In this document: positions 7,566 through 13,587 of the stretch, in pieces | Numbering within the stretch: the first letter of the stretch is position 1 | How the letters are laid out: the number at the start of each line of letters is the position of its first letter | Assembly (NCBI GenBank): GCA_002894665.1 | Contig: NCRB01000032.1 | Span: forward strand, 1-39,800 | Reading direction: 5' to 3' | DNA: 39,800 nt | DNA from: Salinivenus iranica | GTDB lineage: Bacteria > Bacteroidota > Rhodothermia > Rhodothermales > Salinibacteraceae | Notes under the pieces: generated by a model | Told to the model about the DNA's origin: nothing | Databases searched by the model: none | What the model saw: only the letters and a program-made list of their open reading frames with translations | Program-made: the position numbers and the translations under genes

Positions 7566-9623
7566 TCACTCACTCCCGGCGCCGCCGTGGCGCTTAAACC
7601 ACTCGAGCACGTGAGCGGCCTTTGCCGCCAGGTGGCTCGGCCGCGCCGCAATGCCGTGCGAGGCCCCCGGCACGCGCACGAGCGCCGCGTCCACCTCCCG
7701 CAGCTTGAGCGCCTGGTAGAACTGCTCCGACTCCGACATCGGCGTACGGTAGTCCTCCGTCCCCGTCAGCAGCATGGTCGGCGTCGTCACGTTGTCGACG
7801 TACGACAGCGGCGAGCGGTCCATGTAGTGGTCGCGGTGATTCCACGGCGCGCCCGGGAACCAGTACTTCACCCCCGTGGGATACATGTCGGCCGTGAGCG
7901 CCCAACTGTACCAGTTGATGACCGGTTTGGCGGCCACGGCCGCCCGGAAGCGGTCGGTGTGCCCCACAATCCAGGCCGTGAGCACGCCACCCCCGCTGCC
8001 CCCGGTCACGTACAGCCGGTCCTCGTCCACATGGCCGCGCTCCAGCACCGCATCGACCCCGGACATCAGGTCGTCGTAGTCGTGGCCGGGGTAGTCGTGG
8101 TGAATGGCGTTTCCAAAATCCTGGCCGTAGCTGGTTGAGCCGCGCGGGTTCGTGTAGAGCACCACGTAGCCGGCCGAGGCGTACAGCTGCACTTCCGCCG
8201 AAAAGTGCGGGCCGTACGCGGCAAACGGACCGCCGTGGATCTCCAGAACCATGGGATAGTCCGCCGAGGGATCGAAGTTGGGCGGCTTCACGATCCAGCC
8301 CTCAATCGTGCGGCCGTCGTGGGACGACTCGTACGTGATCTCTTCGACCTCTCCGATGGCCGTTTCGTCGAACAGGTCGTCGTTCAACGACGTGAGCACC
8401 TGTGGCGCCTGGCCGGCGCGTGCCACGGCCACGTCTGCGGGGCGCTCCGTCGTACCGTGCGTGTAGGCCACCTGCCCGTTCGTCGCCAGGCTGAACGACC
8501 CGCTCGTGTACGGCCGCCCGATGGACGTGCCCCCCACACGTTCCGCGACGACGCTCCGCTCGCCCTCCAGGGTAACGCTCCCAATCTTGGTTTCTCCCTC
8601 GTCGTCGTACTGAAAGACAATGCGCTCCCCGTCGGCCGTAAACATGGGGTCCTGCACATCCCGGTCCAATCCCTCCGTCAGCAGGCGCTTGTTTTGCCCG
8701 TCCCGATTCATCACGTACAGCTTCGTCACCTGATACCCCTGCTCCCGATCGTCAAACCCCGTGTAGGCCACCCGATTGCCGTCCGGGGAGACCGCCACGT
8801 CCCCGTCCGGCCCCTCTCGGCTGGTGAGCGCCGTCACCGACTTAGAGTCCAGATCGATGGCGTAGGCCTCCGAGTTTCCGGGGTCGAGGCGCCAGTCCTC
8901 GTGTCGGTTGGCACTGAGGAGAAGCGTCTCGCCGTCGGGCGTCCACTGGGGCGTGCCGTCGTGGTTGTAGGGGGCCGACGTGATCTGGCGAGGCGTCCCC
9001 CCGGTGGCCGGAATCGTAAAGACCTGCGTGTAGCCCTCCTCCTGGTCGCCGCCCCCGTCCGATCGGTAATAGACCTGATCGGTATAGTCGGGCCGCTCCG
9101 CCCAGTCGCTCCCCTCCGGCGGACGCGGCATGTCGGCGAAGGGCTCCTCCGGCGCGTCCACAAACAGAGTGAAGGCCAGTCGCTCCCCTTCCGGTCCCCA
9201 CGAGAGCCCATTGGGCGATGCCTCGAGCTGGGTCAGGCGCGCCGTCTCGCCCGTCTCCATCCACCGGACGAAGATCTCCGCCCCCTCCTCCGTCGACGCC
9301 ACGTAGGCCACCCGATCGCCGCTCGGCGACCACCGGGGCTGCGACGCGTTCACGTTCGGGTCGGTGATCGGGCGGTGCGACTCGCCGTCCGCCCCCACCA
9401 GCCAGAGGCGCGAGACCCGCCGGTCCTTCATCTTATCCATCGACGTACGCGCATACACGACCTGCTCCCCGCTGGGGGCAATTTGGGGATCCGAGGCGTA
9501 TTCCAGTTCGAAGACGTGTTCGAGATCGAAGGCGAGCGAGTCCTGGGCGTATTGGGCCTGCGCGGGCAACGCAATCGCGACGCCGAGGACGGCGCAGAAG
9601 AGAAGACGAGTGAGCCGGGCCAT
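7566..9623 (-). CDS. Secreted S9-family serine peptidase (prolyl oligopeptidase/acylaminoacyl-peptidase type)
   Basis: The 685-aa precursor has a signal peptide (about residues 1-23, ending ALPAQA). Then comes a beta-propeller region with repeated WSPSGDRVAYV / WTPDGETLLLS / VSPDGNRVAYTG units (PD40/WD40-like, about 45-380), then an alpha/beta hydrolase domain. The catalytic triad is visible: Ser543 in GGSGGG, Asp624 in GTEDYR and His656 in PGASHG. HGGPFAAYG forms the oxyanion region. Exported S9 peptidases cleave short peptides in the periplasm or medium and are common in Bacteroidota. The gene stands alone and converges with the amidohydrolase gene. Confidence 0.93.
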   Translation of the reverse strand: MARLTRLLFCAVLGVAIALPAQAQYAQDSLAFDLEHVFELEYASDPQIAPSGEQVVYARTSMDKMKDRRVSRLWLVGADGESHRPITDPNVNASQPRWSPSGDRVAYVASTEEGAEIFVRWMETGETARLTQLEASPNGLSWGPEGERLAFTLFVDAPEEPFADMPRPPEGSDWAERPDYTDQVYYRSDGGGDQEEGYTQVFTIPATGGTPRQITSAPYNHDGTPQWTPDGETLLLSANRHEDWRLDPGNSEAYAIDLDSKSVTALTSREGPDGDVAVSPDGNRVAYTGFDDREQGYQVTKLYVMNRDGQNKRLLTEGLDRDVQDPMFTADGERIVFQYDDEGETKIGSVTLEGERSVVAERVGGTSIGRPYTSGSFSLATNGQVAYTHGTTERPADVAVARAGQAPQVLTSLNDDLFDETAIGEVEEITYESSHDGRTIEGWIVKPPNFDPSADYPMVLEIHGGPFAAYGPHFSAEVQLYASAGYVVLYTNPRGSTSYGQDFGNAIHHDYPGHDYDDLMSGVDAVLERGHVDEDRLYVTGGSGGGVLTAWIVGHTDRFRAAVAAKPVINWYSWALTADMYPTGVKYWFPGAPWNHRDHYMDRSPLSYVDNVTTPTMLLTGTEDYRTPMSESEQFYQALKLREVDAALVRVPGASHGIAARPSHLAAKAAHVLEWFKRHGGAGSE

Positions 9624-9764
9624 GGGAGACGGAGCAGTGGTGAGCAGTCGGTTGACGTGTTCAACATAAGCAACCGGACGGGGCGAGTGCGAACCGTGTG
9701 CGCACTGATTTCAAGGAACACGCCGGGGCATTCCGGGCGTACGGGAATATCCACATATCGACAT

Positions 9765-9851
9765 GCCCGAGTGGCGGAATTGGTAGACGCGCGTGATTCA
9801 GGGTCACGTGTCCGCAAGGACGTGGAGGTTCGAGTCCTCTCTCGGGCACCA
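9765..9851 (+). tRNA. tRNA-Leu (anticodon CAG)
   Basis: The 87-nt gene folds as a class II tRNA. The acceptor stem GCCCGAG pairs with CTCGGGC. There is a D arm with GG, and the anticodon stem CGTGA/TCACG carries loop TTCAGGG, so the anticodon is CAG. A long variable arm is followed by a T arm with TTCGAGT, and the 3' ACCA is encoded. The long variable arm plus CAG means leucine (CUG codons). Its 3' 54 nt are the attachment core of the downstream element. Confidence 0.96.
9796..9849 (+). repeat. attL core (54-bp direct repeat, copy 1)
   Basis: It is identical over 54 bases to 17929-17982. It covers the anticodon arm, variable arm, T arm and acceptor 3' strand of tRNA-Leu, so integration restores a complete tRNA. 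Confidence 0.93.
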
Positions 9852-9859
9852 AGAAAAAC

Positions 9860-9902
9860 GCCCCTCAGAGCCTTTAAGTGGTGTTCTGAGGGGCATTTTC
9901 TG
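9860..9902 (+). terminator. Intrinsic terminator after tRNA-Leu
   Basis: A 10-bp perfect stem (9860-9869 with 9885-9894) is followed by ATTTTCTGTTT. It lies inside the element, so the element supplies a new terminator to the tRNA it interrupts. Confidence 0.9.
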
Positions 9903-9962
9903 TTTAGGCCGCTGACTCGATTTTGCACGAAATCGTGAGATATCGCAGCAAATCGAAAAGTT

Positions 9963-9993
9963 GTGGGGGAATTATGGGGGAACGCTCCCCCAC
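9963..9993. repeat. Arm-type integrase sites / int terminator-like hairpin
   Basis: Two direct copies of TGGGGGAA (9964-9971 and 9975-9982) are followed by an inverted copy, so GTGGGGGA (9963-9970) pairs with TCCCCCAC (9986-9993). A near-identical double copy occurs at 17839-17860 beside attR, which suggests integrase arm-binding sites. On the minus strand the hairpin lies just after the int stop and is followed by ACTTTT, so it may also end int transcription. Confidence 0.55.
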
Positions 9994-9996
9994 ACC

Positions 9997-11130
9997 TTAC
10001 GAGCTTCCGAACGTCTCCTCCATCGCCCGATCCATCACTTCCGGGCTGAGGTGGCTATACATCTCCGTCACTTGCGTACTGGAGTGTCCAAGAATTTCTG
10101 AAATCACACGGAGCGGAACGCCTTGCATCGAGAGCCACGAGCCGGTCGTGTGTCGGCACGAGTGAAAAGACAGTTCCTCCCGATCTGACAAACCCGCCTT
10201 ACGGACGTAGAACTTGAACCGCTTGGAGACCCGATCCGGCTTGGGCACGTCGTCATTGGCGTCTATAAACACTGGATCGTTGTCCAGCGGGCTTCGTGCC
10301 TCATGTATCTCTCGAAGCGTCTCCAGTGCATCTCCACGAAGCGGCACCGTCCGCTCGCGTCCATTCTTAGCGGTGAAGCCATCCCGGTTGCGGACCACGA
10401 GGCGCCCGGATTCGAGATCAACGTCTCCCCACCGGAGGTTCAGGAGCTCCCCGCGCCGTAGGCCGGTGCCCACCGCAACGCGAATCATCTCCTTCAACCA
10501 CATGTCTCGTGGGGTTGGCCCCGGTTCTCCCTCTCTCATCTCCCGATGGGCGTCCACGGCACGGAGGATTCGCTTAATGTCGTCCGGTTTGAGGAAGGCT
10601 TTCTCCTTCTCTTCCTTCCGAGGCTTGGATACGTCATCCACCGGGCTCTCGTCCACAAGCTCGTTCTCGACAGCCCACGAGAAGAACGCCCGCACGTGCC
10701 GGTAGCGGCTCCGCTTCGTAGCATTGGAGGGCTCCCCCTCGTTTGCCTGTCCCTCATTGACGCGGGCGTGAATGTAACTGTGGACGTGATCCGGCAGCAC
10801 GTCCCGAACCATAGCCCCGGTAGGCGTGTGCCCCACGAAGTTACTGAGCTTGTATTCGTACCCGTCGAGCGTGCTTTCTTGCAGGCCGTCTCGCTCCCTC
10901 GCCTCCAGAAACCGATCCACTGCGTCAGATACGGTCTCATTTTCCATGAGCCACCCGCCGCTCCAGGGATCGTAATCGCCCCGGGCGTACGCCTCTTCCA
11001 GACGGCGCAGTTTCGGTTCGGCTACCGACTTGCGACTCGTGCCGAGGGCCACCTCCTTCCGTTTCGGGGATCGATCGCTATCGTAGAATCGGGCGCTATA
11101 ACGCCCTTTGTGCTTCCGTAAAGAGGCCAT
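9997..11130 (-). CDS. int: Tyrosine-type site-specific recombinase (integrase)
   Basis: The 377-aa protein has an N-terminal arm-binding-like domain (about 1-60, ASLRKHKGRYSARFYD), a SAM-like core-binding domain (about 62-160) and a C-terminal catalytic domain. The catalytic residues are visible: Arg225 in GTGLRRGEL, Lys255 in the beta hairpin AKNGRER, His323 and Arg326 in HSCRHTTG, His349 in LGHSS and the nucleophile Tyr358 in MYSHLSP. It should catalyse integration at tRNA-Leu and excision with the excisionase. I chose the ATG at 11130, which fits the N-terminal domain. The longer frame overlaps the xis gene. A truncated relative lies at 28060-28389. Confidence 0.95.
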   Translation of the reverse strand: MASLRKHKGRYSARFYDSDRSPKRKEVALGTSRKSVAEPKLRRLEEAYARGDYDPWSGGWLMENETVSDAVDRFLEARERDGLQESTLDGYEYKLSNFVGHTPTGAMVRDVLPDHVHSYIHARVNEGQANEGEPSNATKRSRYRHVRAFFSWAVENELVDESPVDDVSKPRKEEKEKAFLKPDDIKRILRAVDAHREMREGEPGPTPRDMWLKEMIRVAVGTGLRRGELLNLRWGDVDLESGRLVVRNRDGFTAKNGRERTVPLRGDALETLREIHEARSPLDNDPVFIDANDDVPKPDRVSKRFKFYVRKAGLSDREELSFHSCRHTTGSWLSMQGVPLRVISEILGHSSTQVTEMYSHLSPEVMDRAMEETFGSS

Positions 11131-11158
11131 AACATATATGTTTAGATGTGAGAAACCC

Positions 11159-11374
11159 TTATTCGTCGCCATCCTCGTCTTCCAGCTTCCGCGCCCGGGC
11201 ACCTACGAGATTCGGTTCGAAATCCTCCCACTTCTCATTCTTGAGGATCATCCGGCGCCCACCGATCTCAACGTCCTGTAGGCGGCCATCGTCGGCCGCA
11301 CGATACAGGGTTGTTCGGCTGCAACCGACCTCTTCCGCTGCGTCGCTGAAGGAAATTACGTCGTCTGGCCTCAT
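11159..11374 (-). CDS. Excisionase-like helix-turn-helix DNA-binding protein
   Basis: The 71-aa protein carries a MerR/excisionase-type helix-turn-helix: ISFSDAAEEVGCSRTTLYRA followed by the wing DGRLQDVEIGGRRMIL. An acidic tail follows. Such proteins bend att DNA and direct the integrase towards excision, or regulate int. The stop is 28 bp before int, so the two form an xis-int operon. The ATG at 11374 gives the family length; the open frame upstream has no recognisable domain. A different role as a transcriptional repressor is possible. Confidence 0.75.
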   Translation of the reverse strand: MRPDDVISFSDAAEEVGCSRTTLYRAADDGRLQDVEIGGRRMILKNEKWEDFEPNLVGARARKLEDEDGDE

Positions 11375-11383
11375 TCGTCGTGT

Positions 11384-12535
11384 ATGTTGATTCCAAATCC
11401 TGCGCACTCCATCATTGATATCGGAACAGCGTGTTCCGTTATAGATGTCGCTTGCTCTGTCTGCTCTCACCAAACTTTGCAGCCCGTGAAATTCGTCGAG
11501 CCTGCTGAGCTCTATTCTCCGACCCAACCAATATTGCCACCCCGCTTCCTATTTACAGACGACGACGGAAATGTACATCCGGAGCGCGAGACTGAAGTCA
11601 TTGAGGAGAATTACAACGAACTGGTGAGCCTCCTACAAAATGGTGAGGGGTACGAGACACTTTTGGCTATAAAGAAACGTCTGGAGGAATCCGCTCAGAG
11701 CTCGGAAGCGGAAGCTGCTGAGTCCGAGAGCCGGTTCAATTACCTTCAAAGTCAGCTCTACGGAATCCAAAGACGAGTTGTCAAGATCGCAAATTCGGAA
11801 GCCTCCGATAAGCAAGACTTGAACAGCGTTCGCGATCATATTCTTGAACGTCCCATGGGAGAACATTGGCGTTCAGAGGACGGCAAATTTCGGCATGAGT
11901 CTAAAACAGGGGAATGGTCTGTCTATACTGACCAGGCAGAGGACCACAACCGAACATGCAAAGCAACAACAGAACTATCAGAACTCCGAATCACCTACAC
12001 ACCGCAAAGTGGTCAGTGGGGCTACGAATTCAATTCAGACTACCTAACCCAGTATGAGACAGTTATCTGCGGGGGTTACGAAACTTGGCAGGAAGTAATT
12101 GACCTCCTAAAGAGGAGATTGCAGAATCAGGAACACGAGTACGACCAGAAAAGAAGGGCGAGGGATTACCTACTTTTTAGAATATCTGTGTTGGACAGAG
12201 TTCTCTACCGCTTTGAAGCCTTTGGATCTGTGGAGCCTATGGAGAAAGAAGCCAAACGTCAATCTCTTGAGACGTTACCTGATATCTTCGAGGGACGACG
12301 GACGCTGTTGCGGCACGCCGAGAAAGTTGTTGAAAAGTACAGAGCCGAACCAAAGAGCTTACCCGAAACGATGAGTGACCTAAAGGCATGGATCGGAAGG
12401 GATGGCGAAAACGCAGTCACACAACTACAGAGCGCGATTCGGGAGGCGGACTTGGCACATCGATACAAGGACGGCCATCCTGAATCCTTCTGTGAGCTTG
12501 TTGAAGACCTCGTATGCCAGTCTATCAAAGAATAA
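11384..12535 (+). CDS. Unrecognised protein with helical, charged N-terminal half, orphan of the element
   Basis: I do not recognise this protein of up to 383 aa. It is soluble, strongly charged, and predicted to be largely helical (residues about 70-150 and 230-380), including a likely coiled coil around EESAQSSEAEAAESESRF. A central beta-like stretch contains EDGKFRHESKTGEWSVY and TPQSGQWGYEF. It has no signal peptide, TM segment or catalytic motif I can name. Base composition is clearly richer in A/T than the core genes. The start is uncertain: the ATG at 11384 is only 9 bp from the divergent xis start and would place a palindromic operator inside the coding region. A GTG at 11486 is in frame and leaves room for a divergent promoter. 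Confidence 0.65.
   Translation: MLIPNPAHSIIDIGTACSVIDVACSVCSHQTLQPVKFVEPAELYSPTQPILPPRFLFTDDDGNVHPERETEVIEENYNELVSLLQNGEGYETLLAIKKRLEESAQSSEAEAAESESRFNYLQSQLYGIQRRVVKIANSEASDKQDLNSVRDHILERPMGEHWRSEDGKFRHESKTGEWSVYTDQAEDHNRTCKATTELSELRITYTPQSGQWGYEFNSDYLTQYETVICGGYETWQEVIDLLKRRLQNQEHEYDQKRRARDYLLFRISVLDRVLYRFEAFGSVEPMEKEAKRQSLETLPDIFEGRRTLLRHAEKVVEKYRAEPKSLPETMSDLKAWIGRDGENAVTQLQSAIREADLAHRYKDGHPESFCELVEDLVCQSIKE
11422..11438. promoter_or_regulatory. Palindromic operator candidate upstream of xis-int
   Basis: CGGAACA and TGTTCCG form perfect 7-bp arms around a 3-bp centre, 48 bp upstream of the xis start and at the head of the divergent orphan gene. The layout suits a repressor site controlling xis-int or both directions. 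Confidence 0.45.
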
Positions 12536-12635
12536 ACTGTTCTCTACAGACATAACTCATCTGCCTTCACGGATAAACTTTTTTACCCGTGCACATATCC
12601 CCATTCACACGGCGTGAGAGGCCATAACATATGTT

Positions 12636-12700
12636 TCACGCGTGATCTCATGCACATGTGCATGCACACCACACGTGGGTATCACTTCGTGTGTGCACAC
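12636..12700. repeat. Cluster of perfect palindromes
   Basis: TCACGCGTGA (12636-12645), CATGCACATGTGCATG (12649-12664) and GTGTGCACAC (12691-12700) fall within 65 bp, all built from CA/TG/GTG steps. They may be binding sites for the element's HTH protein or initiator. Confidence 0.6.
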
Positions 12701-12770
12701 TGGCTATGTGGGGAGACATAACATGCTCCGGCCCGGGATAGGCCGTCCGTTTCGGAAGTGTTAACGCACG

Positions 12771-12794
12771 ATATTCCAAAATAATCTGGAATAT
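12771..12794. repeat. AT-rich inverted repeat
   Basis: ATATTCCA and TGGAATAT form perfect 8-bp arms around AAATAATC. This is the most AT-rich spot of the block and a plausible duplex-unwinding or initiator site. Confidence 0.6.
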
Positions 12795-12801
12795 TTTGAC
12801 C

Positions 12802-12843
12802 TTCCGGCCTGATGCGTGTGAAAGGGCCTGCATCGGGCCGGAA
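12802..12843. repeat. Long hairpin, 14-bp stem
   Basis: 12802-12815 pairs with 12830-12843 over 14 bp with a single G-T mismatch and a 14-nt loop. No T-tract follows, so it is not a terminator. It could be part of a structured RNA or a single-strand initiation site. Confidence 0.6.
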
Positions 12844-12881
12844 ACCGGATGTAAACATTGAATCAGCCGTGTCCCGGCGGT

Positions 12882-12890
12882 TGTGGATAA
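12882..12890 (-). promoter_or_regulatory. DnaA box (perfect consensus)
   Basis: The plus strand reads TGTGGATAA, the complement of the consensus TTATCCACA. Next to AT-rich and palindromic DNA and upstream of primase-like genes, it suggests host DnaA helps start replication of the element. Confidence 0.55.
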
Positions 12891-12897
12891 CAGAAAA

Positions 12898-12935
12898 GGG
12901 GCACCCTCTTTCCGGCCCGAGGGTGCCCTTTTTCT
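12898..12935. terminator. Bidirectional intrinsic terminator
   Basis: GGGCACCCTC (12898-12907) pairs perfectly with GAGGGTGCCC (12919-12928). T-runs follow on both strands (TTTTTCTGTTT on plus, TTTTCTGTTA on minus). No coding region ends here, so it must end a non-coding transcript or insulate the origin from the replication genes. Confidence 0.85.
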
Positions 12936-13018
12936 GTTTCGGAGCCTGGAGAAATCGATCTGTATAGTTCTCTTATCGAATACCTAAAGGCCGGGGTCGG
13001 CATAGACCGAATCACACC

Positions 13019-13354
13019 ATGGAAGCCCCCCAAGTAGAAGAGAAAATTTCGAATCCCAAAGAACCAGACAGTCTCGAAGGTGAAATCTGCGCTCTAATCG
13101 ATGGGCTGAGAAGCGAGGTTCAATCTCTCCGTAATGAAATCACAGCTCTTCGAAAGAAGGAATCGCCCAATGGACCGGATACTCTTCTTACGCGAGAGGA
13201 AGCGGCGCACCGGCTCTCCATCTCGACGCGGACACTCGACGACATGGCCGACGCTGGAGAAATACAGCCGGTTCGCATACGGGGACGCGTCCTATACGCG
13301 CCTGAGACCCTCCAGGCATACATCCGGCGTCAAGCCGAGGAGGGTAGCAAATAA
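13019..13354 (+). CDS. Helix-turn-helix DNA-binding protein (excisionase/MerR-like HTH)
   Basis: The 111-aa protein has an N-terminal coiled-coil segment (about 20-48, LIDGLRSEVQSLRNEITALR) and a C-terminal HTH (about 55-105, LLTREEAAHRLSISTRTLDD followed by the wing VRIRGRVLYAPETLQAYI). This resembles the HTH_17 group found in element-encoded regulators and excisionases. The coiled coil suggests a dimer. It heads a three-gene set: its TAA overlaps the ATG of the next gene (TAATG), a sign of translational coupling. It likely regulates the replication genes or binds the adjacent palindromes. Confidence 0.75.
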   Translation: MEAPQVEEKISNPKEPDSLEGEICALIDGLRSEVQSLRNEITALRKKESPNGPDTLLTREEAAHRLSISTRTLDDMADAGEIQPVRIRGRVLYAPETLQAYIRRQAEEGSK

Positions 13355-13587
13355 TGAATACTCTTCAACCCAGCAAGCAAAATCAGCAGCAGGAGGAGCG
13401 AAAGACCCTGTCCGATCCACTACTGAATCGCCCAACGCATCCGATAGATGCCTTCGAATTTGGTCGGCGATGGGGACGTAGAATGAAGGTGATTTTTCCG
13501 GATCACCTCATGCACATCCTCCGGGGCGTACGGGCCGGGATTAAGGAAATCCGCCAACGACGCGGGGAGGTGAAAAATGTCTCTTAG
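13354..13587 (+). CDS. Small unrecognised protein coupled to replication genes
   Basis: The 77-aa protein is not recognised. It is polar and Gln-rich at the N-terminus, with a basic helical C-terminal half (FGRRWGRRMKV ... IKEIRQRRGEVK) that could bind nucleic acid. The ATG overlaps the previous stop by one base, and the purine-rich GGAGGGTAG lies about 10 bp upstream. The 3' end overlaps the primase gene by 11 bases, so all three genes are translationally coupled. The context suggests a replication accessory or regulatory role, but no domain supports this. Confidence 0.65.
   Translation: MNTLQPSKQNQQQEERKTLSDPLLNRPTHPIDAFEFGRRWGRRMKVIFPDHLMHILRGVRAGIKEIRQRRGEVKNVS

Larger units (their letters stand above)
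12540..13018. other. Non-coding block, candidate replication origin of the element
   Basis: There is no supportable gene in these 479 bases, but dense structure is visible. A 16-bp perfect palindrome lies at 12649-12664, and 10-bp palindromes lie at 12636-12645 and 12691-12700. An AT-rich inverted repeat is at 12771-12794, a long hairpin at 12802-12843, and a perfect DnaA box (TTATCCACA on the minus strand) at 12882-12890. A terminator hairpin lies at 12898-12935. The block sits directly upstream of the replication genes. This is what an origin with a control region looks like, though function is inferred. Confidence 0.55.

Noticed and set aside
8205-9938. Long plus-strand open frame (577 codons) over the S9 peptidase gene
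   Set aside because: It is antisense to a gene with signal peptide and catalytic triad and runs into the tRNA. Composition is Arg/His/Val-rich with no domain, a GC-rich shadow.
11422-11438. LexA/SOS box
   Set aside because: The GAAC and GTTC halves are five bases apart rather than the four of the known box, so I list it only as an unnamed operator.
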